Positions 1-8,102 are shown, counted from the first letter of the stretch. The stretch: DNA of 64,000 nt from Gemmatimonadaceae bacterium (GCA_002726335.1 PBSR01000157.1:35324-99323); one strand, 5' to 3'. Numbers and translations are program-made. Notes: generated from the sequence alone by a model not told the origin.

Positions 1-153
1 ATTGAGGGAGTGTGTCGCCCCGTCCCACGTCTGCTCGCCGCAGATGTAGTCGGGCGTGTGATCCGATGCCGGCGCTTGCAGATTGCAGAGCAGACCGCCC
101 GTGTAGATGTGGTCTGACGGGGCTGTCTCGATGATCGTGTGGTTGTCTGACAT
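1..153 (-). CDS. Hypothetical protein, N-terminal part only (runs off the left edge)
   Basis: Only the first 51 codons are present; the frame is open to the window edge. It starts with ATG three bases after the stop of the 2H phosphoesterase, so it is probably the next gene of the same transcript. The visible part begins MSDNHTIIETAPSDHIYTGG and has two cysteines (in LLCNL and YICGE). I see no signal peptide or membrane segment and do not recognise a family. Confidence 0.5.
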   Translation of the reverse strand, partial: MSDNHTIIETAPSDHIYTGGLLCNLQAPASDHTPDYICGEQTWDGATHSLN

Positions 154-156
154 GAC

Positions 157-678
157 TCAACCCCCGAGCGGCACGCTCTGCTCTGGATGCCAGAAGCCGT
201 CCTGCTCCCGCCGGTAGAATGACACCCCATCAGCCACGAACCTGACGGCCTCAAGCTCATCCCTCACCGCCGCCACCGCGAGGTCCCTTGCGCCCGGATC
301 GGAAAACCAGCCGATGGAGAGATGTGGCACGAAGTCAGGGGTCTCCGCCATCAGTTGTGGGAAGGACGATTCGAGAAGTCGCTGCAGGCTGACGACGGGC
401 CCACCGTCCTGCAGGCCGAGGTAGATCGAGTTCTCGTTGGTTGCGGCCCTCGTGACGTGGTCCAGGCAGACTTCGAAGGGAGCAACCGTCGACAGGAGAG
501 TCGCGAGGCTCGGGCCCACTTCCTTCCAGGCCTCGCCGGTCAGGGTCGATCCAAGTGAGATGTGCGGGTCGAGACGTGTGTACTGGGCATCGTACTTCTG
601 CCGCCACCTCTCATTGATCAGCGTCTTGACTGGCTCCGGCGGAATGATCGAGAGTCGTCCCAACAGAACAGACGTCAT
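157..678 (-). CDS. 2'-5' RNA ligase / 2H phosphoesterase superfamily protein
   Basis: This 173-residue protein carries the two H-x-S/T motifs that define the 2H phosphoesterase fold, at His39-Ile-Ser41 (PHISLG) and His119-Leu-Ser121 (PHLSIG). They are 80 residues apart, as expected for the two halves of the pseudo-symmetric active site. The family hydrolyses or ligates 2',3'-cyclic phosphates or 2'-5' bonds in RNA and small nucleotides; the substrate here cannot be told. Length is typical of the family. The ATG overlaps the stop of the GNAT remnant upstream by four bases (ATGA), and a further gene starts three bases after its stop, so it sits in a minus-strand operon. Confidence 0.8.
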   Translation of the reverse strand: MTSVLLGRLSIIPPEPVKTLINERWRQKYDAQYTRLDPHISLGSTLTGEAWKEVGPSLATLLSTVAPFEVCLDHVTRAATNENSIYLGLQDGGPVVSLQRLLESSFPQLMAETPDFVPHLSIGWFSDPGARDLAVAAVRDELEAVRFVADGVSFYRREQDGFWHPEQSVPLGG

Positions 679-913
679 GATGTGCCCGGTCCTTCAGTTC
701 GCAGCGGCCAGACCATCTTCACCATCATTAGGCAGGGGTGCGCCTCCGACCACAGCGTCCGAAACACCTCGAATCCCATACACTCGTAGAAACTCCTCGT
801 TTCGGCGTACTCCGGATGGCTGACTCGATGCCGAACCACTGCGGGAGACTCCGGAGAATGCGATCGCATGCCTCCCCAGCATGTATCGTCGGCCCTTCGA
901 TCCGCCTATCCAT
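675..913 (-). pseudogene. GNAT acetyltransferase remnant with internal out-of-frame deletion
   Basis: Two pieces of one GNAT acetyltransferase lie in different frames. The N-terminal piece starts at ATG 913-911 and reads MDRRIEGPTIHAG...ILRSLPQWFGIES, the usual opening of this family. The C-terminal piece, in another frame, reads HPEYAETRSFYECMGFEVF...HPCLMMVKMV, the usual closing with the FYE-x-MGF motif. The central strands with the acetyl-CoA-binding R/Q-x-x-G-x-G/A loop are absent. About 80 residues remain of a family that is about 150 long, so some 65-70 codons have been lost near 825-840. The C-terminal frame still overlaps the start of the phosphoesterase by ATGA, which shows the former operon layout. 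It is very unlikely to be an active enzyme. Confidence 0.7.
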
Positions 914-924
914 GGCTCTGGCTG

Positions 925-1908
925 CTACAGCCGCACGACCTGCCCGCTCTCGACGCTGTCGTTGATCGCCATGGTGATACGATGCGTCTCGAAGGCGTCG
1001 GCGTACGTGCAGTACACGCCCTGACCGTCGCCGCTGCGCACCGCGTCGAGAAACGCCCGGTCCTCCTCTTCGTACGGCTGGTTGGTGTTCCTGATCTTCT
1101 CCTCGTGACCCGGCCCTTTCACGATCAGCTCGTTGTTGTTGTGGGTCACCACCAGCTCGTCGAGGAGGAAATCCACACCCGTGCGGAAGCCTCCCGGCGC
1201 CAGGTGGCCGGTGCCAGCGCACAACACCGCGCCACTGTCGAAGGTGACGGTGGCAACGATGTGGTCACAGACGTCGTGCTTCTCCCACTTCTCTGACCCG
1301 ATGCCCCGGGAGCCCTGGGCGTACACGGACACCGCTTTGCCGCCGATCAGGTGACGGGCGATGTCGACCACGTGGGTGGCCTGCTCGTTCATCTGGCCGC
1401 CGCTCTGCGCCTGCCGCCGCCACCACATCACGCCCGGGAACCCGCCGATCCAGTACGCATAGACCGCTGATATGGACTTGCCGGCCATACGTTCACGCGC
1501 GATGGACGTGATCGCCGTGCTGCGCCAGTTGTAACCCACGGCACTGATGACCCCGGCCTTCCGGATGGCCTCGTCAATCTCGGCCGCTCTGGCCAGATCG
1601 ACACACAGCGGCTTCTCGACGAACAGCGCTACGCCCCTCCGGGCAGCAAGGATCTCCTGGTCGGTATGCGCGAAAGGCGGCAGGCATACGTACGCCGCGT
1701 CCAGTGCCGCCTCGTCCAGCATGCGTTCGGCGTGGGTGTAGGCAGTGCCGCCGAACTCATTCACCGCACGGTTAGCGGCGTCCTCGTTCACGTCGCAGAA
1801 GGCCACCAGGTCCACGTCGTCCCAGCGCGACAGGTGGGGCAGATGCCCGCCCCGCGCGATGCCGCCGGCACCGATGAAGCCGATCCTGAGTTTTTCAGTG
1901 TCCGCCAT
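925..1908 (-). CDS. Gfo/Idh/MocA family NAD(P)-dependent oxidoreductase
   Basis: This 327-residue protein has the Rossmann dinucleotide-binding loop near the start (IGFIGAGGIA, residues 9-18) and the E-K-P signature (FVEKPL, 97-101) that holds the catalytic lysine of the Gfo/Idh/MocA family. The C-terminal half is the expected alpha/beta substrate domain, with GGQMNEQATHVVDIARHL as the conserved D-x-x-x-H helix. Such enzymes oxidise a hydroxyl of sugars, inositols or sugar acids. It lies 37 bases downstream of a TIM-barrel sugar isomerase on the same strand, a common pairing in sugar catabolism. A perfect palindrome sits between the two. The exact substrate is unknown. Confidence 0.9.
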   Translation of the reverse strand: MADTEKLRIGFIGAGGIARGGHLPHLSRWDDVDLVAFCDVNEDAANRAVNEFGGTAYTHAERMLDEAALDAAYVCLPPFAHTDQEILAARRGVALFVEKPLCVDLARAAEIDEAIRKAGVISAVGYNWRSTAITSIARERMAGKSISAVYAYWIGGFPGVMWWRRQAQSGGQMNEQATHVVDIARHLIGGKAVSVYAQGSRGIGSEKWEKHDVCDHIVATVTFDSGAVLCAGTGHLAPGGFRTGVDFLLDELVVTHNNNELIVKGPGHEEKIRNTNQPYEEEDRAFLDAVRSGDGQGVYCTYADAFETHRITMAINDSVESGQVVRL

Positions 1909-1927
1909 GTTGCCTCCAGTCAGATTC

Positions 1928-1951
1928 GCTTAGCAGCCCGGGCTGCTAAGC
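1928..1951. repeat. Perfect 24-bp palindrome between isomerase stop and oxidoreductase start
   Basis: The 24 bases are exactly self-complementary (half site GCTTAGCAGCCC) and contain the isomerase stop codon at 1946-1948. As RNA this would form a strong stem. There is no T-tract after it on the minus strand, so it is not a classic terminator. It could partly attenuate or protect the transcript between the two genes, or be a dimeric protein site. Confidence 0.6.
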
Positions 1952-2749
1952 CGCGGCCAGACATCCCTTGAGGAAGGCCACCGACTTCGGCAGCGCTGCC
2001 GCGGCTCTGTCGCTCAAGCCGCATTCGAAAGCCATGTAGCCACCGAACCGGGCCTGCTTCAACGCCTTGAACCCGGCGGCGAAGTCGATGTCGCCGGTGC
2101 CGGGCTCCTTGCGCGTGTTGTCCGCCAGGTGCACGTGGCCCAGCACGTCGGCCACGGCGGCGAAGCTCGCGGGAGTGTCGGGCTGTTCGATGTGCATGTG
2201 AAAGAAGTCGGCCATGACCCGCACGCCCTTGCCGCCGACAGCACGGCACAGCTCCGCAGCCTCTTCGACATCGCGGATCGAGTTCGACTCGTAACGGTTG
2301 AGCGGCTCCAGCAGCAGACAGCTGCCGGCTCCCTCGGCGTGACGGGCAAGCTCCCCGAGCACGTGCCGTAGCAGTTCGATCTCGGCTTCGTGTTGTGTCT
2401 TCCACGGTGACATGTCCGGCAGGCGGTCATTGCCGTTGAAGATCGGCACCGTGATCGGACCCGTGGCGCCCAGGTCGGCGGCCAGATCGAGAAAGCGTCT
2501 CAACGTGTCGGCACAGACCTGGCGGCGCAGGGGATCGGGGTGGACCATCTCGGCCGCAAAGCCGCCGCATATGGAAGAGGCCTGCACCGGACTGTCCTTC
2601 AAGGCGGCACGGCGCTCGTCGACTCCGGCTGCGTCGTTCAGATGGGCACCAGACAGCTCCACGCCTTCGAAGCCGTATGCCTCCAGATTGCGCAGCTTGT
2701 CGGCGAAAGTGTCTCCCGGGACCAGGCCTTCCTGGCAGGACAGTTTCAT
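1946..2749 (-). CDS. Sugar phosphate isomerase/epimerase (AP endonuclease 2-like TIM barrel)
   Basis: This 267-residue protein has the xylose-isomerase-like TIM barrel: GFEGVELSG early, CLLLEPLNRYES in the middle, VMADFFHMHIE and HVHLADNTRKEPG later. The E, D/H, H and E metal-ligand pattern of the family is visible. Such proteins isomerise or epimerise free or phosphorylated sugars, or dehydrate keto-inositols. I chose the ATG at 2749 because GGAG lies eight bases before it. An in-frame upstream extension to 2911 looks non-coding and crosses the predicted promoter. The neighbouring oxidoreductase suggests a two-gene catabolic unit. Confidence 0.85.
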   Translation of the reverse strand: MKLSCQEGLVPGDTFADKLRNLEAYGFEGVELSGAHLNDAAGVDERRAALKDSPVQASSICGGFAAEMVHPDPLRRQVCADTLRRFLDLAADLGATGPITVPIFNGNDRLPDMSPWKTQHEAEIELLRHVLGELARHAEGAGSCLLLEPLNRYESNSIRDVEEAAELCRAVGGKGVRVMADFFHMHIEQPDTPASFAAVADVLGHVHLADNTRKEPGTGDIDFAAGFKALKQARFGGYMAFECGLSDRAAAALPKSVAFLKGCLAAA

Positions 2750-2810
2750 CGATCGATCTCCATTCCCTGGTTGTTGGGCACGACACGCAGGCTCGGTGTC
2801 CTGCAGTTGA

Positions 2811-2839
2811 ATCATAGGTGGGTTGTGCTGCGTGGTCGA
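2811..2839 (-). promoter_or_regulatory. Predicted sigma-70 promoter for the isomerase/oxidoreductase pair
   Basis: On the minus strand, TCGACC (-35, 2839-2834), a 17-base spacer and TATGAT (-10, 2816-2811) lie about 60 bases before the isomerase start. Just upstream, TTCACG (2855-2860) and CGTGAA (2869-2874) form an inverted repeat eight bases apart, a plausible regulator site. Confidence 0.4.
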
Positions 2840-2898
2840 GTTGGCAGCTGTCGATTCACGCCGGACGTCGTGAAGACGAGACTTTTTGTAAAGCATCC

Positions 2899-2927
2899 TT
2901 GACTTTCTCACGAATCCTGGGTATTCT
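2899..2927 (+). promoter_or_regulatory. Predicted sigma-70 promoter for the membrane protein/XRE pair
   Basis: TTGACT (2899-2904), a 17-base spacer and TATTCT (2922-2927) form a good promoter about 58 bases before the start chosen for the small membrane protein. The surrounding DNA is clearly AT-richer than the flanking genes. It is divergent from the promoter at 2811-2839. Confidence 0.45.
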
Positions 2928-2984
2928 CTCCTTTATCAACTGTACTTTACTTTATGACAAGGATACTTTCACATGGAGAGCACG

Positions 2985-3392
2985 ATGTCCGAACCAACCG
3001 ACTTTGAGGTCCGCAACGCCCGGGGTACGATCCGCTTTCTCTGCTGGGTCGTCACGTGGGTGGCCAGCATGATTCTGGTCGACAAGGCGGTCCTGTACGG
3101 CTGGTACACTTCGCCCCACATCTCGGTCCTGGGAATCGTCATCAACGCGGCCTTGGGGCTCGGAGTGATCAGGACCTTCCTGCAGTATCTCCGGGCCATG
3201 GACGAGATGCAGCGGAAGATCCAGCTGGAATCTCTGGCTCTGGCCATGGGGATCGGCTTCGTCGGCAGCTTCAGCTATTCCCTGCTCGTCACCACCGGCT
3301 TCATCGCCGATGTGGAGATCTCCGACATCACGTTGCTCATGTGCCTGACCTACATGGCCTCGGTGGCGTTCTGCCACTACCGCTACCGATGA
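2985..3392 (+). CDS. Small four-helix membrane protein paired with an XRE regulator
   Basis: The protein (135 residues from ATG 2985) shows four hydrophobic stretches: FLCWVVTWVASMILV, ISVLGIVINAALGLGVI, LALAMGIGFVGSFSYSLLV and ITLLMCLTYMASVAFC. A short charged cytoplasmic loop follows helix two (QYLRAMDEMQRKIQLE). Its stop overlaps the start of a small XRE regulator by ATGA. Such operons of an integral membrane protein and a short HTH protein are common, and the membrane protein is thought to influence the regulator. GGAG six bases before ATG 2985 decides the start; ATG 2973 in the same frame is the alternative. No enzymatic motif is visible. Confidence 0.7.
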   Translation: MSEPTDFEVRNARGTIRFLCWVVTWVASMILVDKAVLYGWYTSPHISVLGIVINAALGLGVIRTFLQYLRAMDEMQRKIQLESLALAMGIGFVGSFSYSLLVTTGFIADVEISDITLLMCLTYMASVAFCHYRYR

Positions 3393-3586
3393 AGAATCGC
3401 CTGAAGGTGTTGCGCGCGGAGAGGGACTGGACCCAGGCCGATCTGGCCTCCGAGCTGGCGGTTTCGAGGCAGACGGTGAACGCGATTGAGAAGGGGAAAT
3501 TCGCCCCGAGCCTGCCGTTGGCCTTTCGTCTGTCGCGGCTCTTCGGCATGCCGATCGAGGAGATCTTCCAGGATGAGAAGAGCTGA
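3389..3586 (+). CDS. Short XRE-family helix-turn-helix regulator
   Basis: This 65-residue protein is essentially one helix-turn-helix domain: RLKVLRAERDWTQADLA, then SELAVSRQTVNAIEKGK as the recognition part, then PSLPLAFRLSRLFGMPIEEIF. It matches the compact YgzD/YozG-like group of Cro/CI regulators. The start codon overlaps the stop of the four-helix membrane protein (ATGA), so the two are translationally coupled. It probably controls its own operon, and perhaps the divergent isomerase operon that shares the intergenic region. That second role is inference. Confidence 0.85.
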   Translation: MKNRLKVLRAERDWTQADLASELAVSRQTVNAIEKGKFAPSLPLAFRLSRLFGMPIEEIFQDEKS

Positions 3587-3593
3587 GACGCTC

Positions 3594-4843
3594 ATGCCGG
3601 CTCCTGAGCCAATCGCCAGTCGCATCGACGAGATCTACCGCTCTGAATCACGGCGCGTACTGGCGACTCTGATCCGGCTTCTCGGAGACTTCGATCAGGC
3701 CGAGGAAGCCTTGCAGGAGGCGTTTGGCGCAGCGCTGGAGACCTGGCCTCGTGACGGCATACCGGGCAACCCTCGGGCCTGGCTCGTTTCGACCGGGAGA
3801 TTCAAGGCGATCGATGCAGCCCGCAGACTCGGACGGGGCCGAGAGCTCTCTGTCGAGGCGGCACGTGATGCCTCCCCGACCTTCGTCAGTCCTCAGGAGT
3901 GGGAGGGCGAAGAGACCGTCCAGGATGACCAGCTGCGCCTGATCTTCACCTGCTGCCACCCGGTGCTGCCTCTCGACGCCCGGATCGCCCTCTCGCTGCG
4001 TGAGGTATGCGGTCTGAGCACCGCTGAAATCGCACGGTCGTACCTCGTGTCGGATGAGACGATGAAGAAGCGGATCTCGCGAGCGAAGGCGACGATTCGT
4101 GAGCAGCAGATTCCCTACGAGATCCCCCCACGGACAGAGCTCGCGGCGCGTCTCGATGCGGTCCTTCACGTCGTCTACCTCGTCTACAATGAGGGCTACG
4201 CCGCCACGTCAGGCGATGAGCACGTCAGGCGGGAACTGGCAAGTGAGGTGGTCTTCCTGAGTCGAAGTGTGGTCGGTCTGATTCCAGAGCCCGAGGCAGT
4301 CGGCCTGCTCGCCCTGCTCCTGCTGCACGAGTCCCGGAGCGCTACGCGCACCGACGCTCAGGGTGACCCCATCCCGCTGGAACACCAGGATCGCTCCCTC
4401 TGGAACCGGGAGCTCATCGCGGAAGGCCTGGAGCTGCTGCGACGCACGATGGTGTCAGGTCGCCTCGGTTCCTACGCCCTGCAGGCCGCCATCGTTTCGG
4501 TCCATGCGACGGCGGAGTCGCTGGCGGCGACGAATTGGACGTTGATTGTCAGCTATTATGAAATGCTCCTGAGGCTGCAGAACTCTGCAGTTGTTGAGCT
4601 GCAACGGGCGATCGCGGTGGGGATGCGCGACGGGCCGGAGGCGGGCCTGGTCCTCATCGACGAGCTCATTGAGAATAGCAGGCTGGCTGATTACCATCAG
4701 GTGCATGCTGCGCGGGCCGACCTGGCACGGAGATCGGGGCCCTGGCCGAGGCAGCGGTTTCCTACGGGCGGTCCATCGAGCTCGCACAACAGGGTCCGGA
4801 GCGCCGCTACCTGCAGCGCCAGCTTGAAGAAATCCGCAGATAA
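3594..4843 (+). CDS. ECF42-type RNA polymerase sigma factor with C-terminal extension (apparent -1 frameshift)
   Basis: The first 170 residues hold sigma region 2 (GDFDQAEEALQEAFGAALE, about 31-49) and region 4 (SLREVCGLSTAEIARSY, about 134-150). A long helical C-terminal extension follows, with the signature HVVYLVYNEGYAAT and later NREL...ALQAAI. This is the layout of ECF42 sigma factors, whose partner genes encode DGPF/YCII proteins, as here. Near 4730 the frame breaks. The frame as given leads into a low-quality tail to 4889, while the next frame gives IGALAEAAVSYGRSIELA and ends EEIRR at TAA 4841-4843, the conserved family ending. One missing base near CACGGAGATC explains this and gives 416 residues, the normal length. 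ATG 3573 is an alternative start. Confidence 0.85.
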
Positions 4844-4954
4844 TCGCCTTCAGGCTGTCCCTATCGGGATGTGCCGTTCGACCATATGACACAGACCAGT
4901 GACTGCGATGCCCTAGCGTACGGCGTCGTGAAACCATCAACCAGGAGATGTGCG

Positions 4955-5299
4955 ATGCAGTTCTTTGTCTACTTCACCAAAGAGGAGGGCACGCCGATGA
5001 CGCCTCCCACCCCTGAAGGCATGATGGAGATGGGAAGGCTCATGCAGGAAGGGGTCGGCTCGGGTTTGATCCTTGCCACCGGTCAGCTGGATGACACCAC
5101 GACCTATGTACGACTCAGCGATGGCGACGTGTCGGTCAGCGATGGTCCGTTCATCGAAGGCAAGGAGCTCATCCCGGGATTCACCGTCATCCGGGTGGAT
5201 TCCAAGCAGGAGGCCATCGACTGGGTGGCAGGGCTCCGCCGCTGTATGGGTGACGGCGAATTGCGGATGACGCAGGTGTTCACCCCGGGCATGGACTAG
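4955..5299 (+). CDS. YCII-related DGPF-domain protein
   Basis: This 114-residue protein has the YCII/DGPF fold with the motif SDGPFIEGKE (DGPF at 63-66) and the closing helix KQEAIDWVAGLRRC. Family members bind or turn over small molecules; most have no known substrate. It is the standard genomic partner of ECF42 sigma factors and lies 111 bases after the repaired sigma gene, in the same direction, so it may be a target or a co-transcribed partner. AGGAG seven bases before ATG 4955 decides the start; the frame is open upstream to 4871 but that part looks non-coding. The 3' end overlaps the convergent methyltransferase by 20 bases. Confidence 0.85.
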   Translation: MQFFVYFTKEEGTPMTPPTPEGMMEMGRLMQEGVGSGLILATGQLDDTTTYVRLSDGDVSVSDGPFIEGKELIPGFTVIRVDSKQEAIDWVAGLRRCMGDGELRMTQVFTPGMD

Positions 5300-6091
5300 A
5301 GGACGGCCTGTCCCCCCGTATACCGACCACCGTGAACAGAGCCTGGCATCCTTGCTGGCATGCTGCCTGTCGAATCCCTCCAGCACGCGTACCTCCTCAA
5401 ACCCGGCGGCCGTGTAGGATGCCACCGCCTGCGGCTGGGTGTAGGAACGGGTTTCGGGTGAGAATCGCTGGGTCTCCTCTTCGATCACCTGGCCATCCAG
5501 CGTCACCTCATAGCGGAATTCGACATGCTCCAATTGGGTCTCCACATCATACCGAAACCATGTCCAGCGCCGCACAAGGGCACCATCCTCTCTTGTCGCC
5601 TCCCCTGTGAGCTCCCAGTCCGTCTCCGTCGGATCTCCCTCTGACCAGAGTGTCATGAAAGGCATCACGAGGGCTCCGCCTTCTTCCAGGTGCCCGTGAA
5701 GCTGAGCCATCGCGGCGGTACTCGAATCCAGGTCTGTGAGAAGCTGAAAGGAGCTGGAAGACACGATAATCGTCCTGTAGAGTGTCGGCAGGTCCAGCCG
5801 CTCCATGCGTTGGTGATGGAGGGTGGGATGCAGTCCCTGGCCTTCTGCTTTCTCACGGCACAGTGCCAGCATCGAAGCCGAGCTGTCCACCCCTTCCACA
5901 TTGAGTCCCTGCTTCAGGTACGTGAGAATCAGACGACCGGTGGCACACCCGACGTCCAGCACAGGTTCGCCGTACTGGCTGACCAGGTCCTGGAAGAAGA
6001 ACCGATCATCCCAGTCCTCCTGTCCCTGTCGCAACAGGTCCCAGGTGGACGTCATCAGCCCGTAGTAGGCCGTGTCATTCTGGTCACACAT
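5280..6091 (-). CDS. Class I SAM-dependent methyltransferase (apparent -1 frameshift near its 3' end)
   Basis: The SAM-binding motif I is VLDVGCATGRL (residues 44-54), followed by VEGVDSSASMLALC for motif II. The domain continues with LHGHLEEGGALVMPFM and a beta-rich C-terminal part (EEETQRFSPETRSYTQPQAV), as in small-molecule methyltransferases. The frame as given would run on to 4937, antisense through the whole YCII gene. In the next frame the sequence DAR-L continues as FTVVGIRG and stops at TGA 5282-5280, which is the ending expected for this family and gives 270 residues. One base therefore seems to be missing near 5337-5342. It starts five bases after the stop of a GNAT gene on the same strand. 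Confidence 0.75.
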
Positions 6092-6096
6092 CAGGA

Positions 6097-6549
6097 TCAG
6101 GGGGAGTCGCCAGCAGGGAAGGCCTTCTCAAACCGGATAGGGCTCGCATCCAAGTCCCCTCGATCCTCGAACCTGACGATCTTGTAGCCTCGCGAAATCA
6201 ATAGCTGAAGCATGGCTGGGTACTTGTTGCGTGACTGGATTCGAATCCCGCCTCGGCCTCGCCCTGCGGCCCACTCTTCGGTGTACTTCATCAGGTGTGA
6301 GCCGATGCCCCTTCGTCGCAAGGTTGGGGCTACACCAAAGAGGTAGACATAGAAGTAGCTGTCGGGCTCCTCGTAGCCGACCAGGAAGCCCGCCCTCTCT
6401 GTGCCCTCCCGAAGAACGAAGTTCGTGTTCCTGCGGCCTCGAAGCCGCTGGCGAGCATGATCGGTCAGTCGGATCTCGGGGGCGAGGGAGCCACATTCCT
6501 CCGCCAGTTGCTCGAATCCAACCAGGTCGACGTGGATCATCACGTCCAT
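6097..6549 (-). CDS. GNAT family N-acetyltransferase
   Basis: This 150-residue protein has the GNAT core: a substrate-facing strand (ERAGFLVGYEE), strand four (SYFYVYLFGVAP) and the acetyl-CoA loop RRRGIGSHLMKY (R-x-x-G-I-G). C-terminal strands follow with ISRGYKIVRFED. It would acetylate an amine of a small molecule or protein; the substrate is unknown. It lies between a TIM-barrel isomerase (19 bases upstream) and a methyltransferase (5 bases downstream) in the minus-strand operon. A second ATG three codons on (6540) is also possible. Confidence 0.85.
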   Translation of the reverse strand: MDVMIHVDLVGFEQLAEECGSLAPEIRLTDHARQRLRGRRNTNFVLREGTERAGFLVGYEEPDSYFYVYLFGVAPTLRRRGIGSHLMKYTEEWAAGRGRGGIRIQSRNKYPAMLQLLISRGYKIVRFEDRGDLDASPIRFEKAFPAGDSP

Positions 6550-6568
6550 GCCCTCGCCTTCGCCTGCT

Positions 6569-7369
6569 CTATCCTTGCTGAATCCACTCCGCGTTGGCCG
6601 CCAGCTCGGGCAGGTCCTCCGCGTGACCGATCTCGTACATGAACTGGCCCCCGTAGTCGATGTCCCGCAAAGCCTGCATCACATCCGACCAGTCGATGGC
6701 ACCCAGTCCGGGCAGCAGATGCTCGTCTGCCTCGCCGTGGTTGTCGTGCAGATGCAGAGTGATCAGATGCGGACCGACTGCGCGCAGAGTGGCCGCCGGA
6801 TCGCCACTCAGGTTGCGGTGCCCCGTGTCGATGACGACGCCGACGTTGGGGCTGTCGATGTCGGCCATGAGGGCCACCAGACGCTCGGGCGTCCGCGTGT
6901 AACCCGAGCCCAGGTTTTCCAGCGCCAGGCGTACGCCCTGCGCCTCCGCGTAGTCGGCGACAGCTCTGACACCCTCGACGAAGGCGGCGCGTCGGGACAG
7001 GCTCTGCGGAGCGTCTGGCTCCGGGATATCGATATCGTGAGTGACCAGGATGCATCCGCCGAGCTCGGCGGCAAAGTCTACGGTCTTGATGTGTTCGGTG
7101 ACGGAGCGCTGGCGCTGAGCTGCATCAACACTGGCCAGATCACACGCCGGGTCCCGATGCCGCAGATGGATGTGGATGGAGTTGAGATGAAACTCCAGCT
7201 CCCGCAGCACTCCACCGACGAGGCTTCGAAAGCTGGCATCCTCATAGTCGAAGTTCGGATGATAGTCGCACAGCTCGAGGGACTCGATGCCGGCAGTGCG
7301 GTAGGTCTCGAGGAGACTGCGTGTGAGAGGTTGCTGGCGGTGCGGGATCGTGGAGGCGCCTAGTTTCAT
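6569..7369 (-). CDS. Sugar phosphate isomerase/epimerase (TIM barrel)
   Basis: This 266-residue xylose-isomerase-like TIM barrel shows ESLELCDYHPNFDYED near the start, LALENLGSGYTRTPE (metal-ligand Glu), VGVVIDTGHRNLSG (Asp/His) and LITLHLHDNHGEADEHLLPG (His), ending with the FMYEIG strand whose Glu is the last ligand. The full set of metal ligands is present, so an active isomerase or epimerase is likely. It has about the usual length. It starts eight bases after the stop of a methyltransferase, inside a cluster with a sulfatase and a CBM9-like exoprotein, which suggests processing of a decorated sugar. Confidence 0.88.
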   Translation of the reverse strand: MKLGASTIPHRQQPLTRSLLETYRTAGIESLELCDYHPNFDYEDASFRSLVGGVLRELEFHLNSIHIHLRHRDPACDLASVDAAQRQRSVTEHIKTVDFAAELGGCILVTHDIDIPEPDAPQSLSRRAAFVEGVRAVADYAEAQGVRLALENLGSGYTRTPERLVALMADIDSPNVGVVIDTGHRNLSGDPAATLRAVGPHLITLHLHDNHGEADEHLLPGLGAIDWSDVMQALRDIDYGGQFMYEIGHAEDLPELAANAEWIQQG

Positions 7370-7376
7370 TGCGGAT

Positions 7377-8102
7377 TCAGCCCATCGAGGACTTGCGTGC
7401 TCTGAGACAGATGAAGATTGGCTGCGACCTGAGCTTCTTATACGTCTCCGGATGCTCTCGGGCGCACTCTTCTGTTGGCAGAGGCTCCACCAGGTCTTCC
7501 AGGACGAAACCGGACGCCCTGAGAGAGGAATGGATGTCGCTCAGCGGACGTCGAAAGGAAGGCATCTCCGTCTCCAGATTTGGAAACCAGGCCACAACAG
7601 GCTCTATCTGGAGGTATTCGGTTCCCCGTTTGCCGAAGTCGCTGAAGGGATGGCTCATTGAGAAAACGAAGGCGCCATTCGGCTTCAGTACTCTGTGGAA
7701 CTCAGCGAATACGGGAGTCAGACGCGCCACATAGTCGAGCACGAGTGGGCAGAGCACGACGTCAAACGACTCGTCATCGAGAAACTCCAGCGGCTCCCGG
7801 AGATCGTGTTGGTGGACCGGAACTCCATCACCCACCTTCTCCCTCGTCAACGCGACCATCCTGGCACTGGCGTCGACTGCCACGACACGAGCGCCGGCTT
7901 CGATCAGAGTCTCGGAATAGGCGCCACTGCCACATCCTGCGTCCAGGACGCGAAGATCCCGCACATCGTGAAGCAGGGCGACCATTGCCGGACGTTCGTA
8001 GTGCGCATTGTGGGCGCTGGATCTTGCATGCTCGTCAAACCGGTCCGCGATACGATCGTACGTCTCGATCGCCTCTCGATCCTGCTCGAGACGTCCGCTC
8101 AC
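7377..8102 (-). CDS. Class I SAM-dependent methyltransferase
   Basis: This 241-residue enzyme has SAM motif I VLDAGCGSG (52-60), the acidic motif II VVAVDASARM, and the post-motif VLCPLVLDYV...FHRVLKPNGAFVFSMSHP typical of UbiE/type-11 methyltransferases. I chose GTG 8102 because it overlaps the TGA of the sulfatase by four bases (GTGA), a sign of translational coupling; ATG 8162 would lie inside the sulfatase. Coupling to a sulfatase is unusual and hints that both act on the same sulfated or methylated glycan or metabolite. That functional link is inference. Confidence 0.87.
   Translation of the reverse strand: MSGRLEQDREAIETYDRIADRFDEHARSSAHNAHYERPAMVALLHDVRDLRVLDAGCGSGAYSETLIEAGARVVAVDASARMVALTREKVGDGVPVHQHDLREPLEFLDDESFDVVLCPLVLDYVARLTPVFAEFHRVLKPNGAFVFSMSHPFSDFGKRGTEYLQIEPVVAWFPNLETEMPSFRRPLSDIHSSLRASGFVLEDLVEPLPTEECAREHPETYKKLRSQPIFICLRARKSSMG

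Noticed and set aside
4937..5279. The C-terminal 110 or so codons of the 384-codon methyltransferase frame
   Set aside because: They are antisense to the whole YCII gene and follow an apparent frameshift; the family ending is in the other frame.
6230..6250. TTCGAATC-like sequence that resembles a tRNA T-arm
   Set aside because: It lies inside the GNAT coding sequence and there is no cloverleaf around it.
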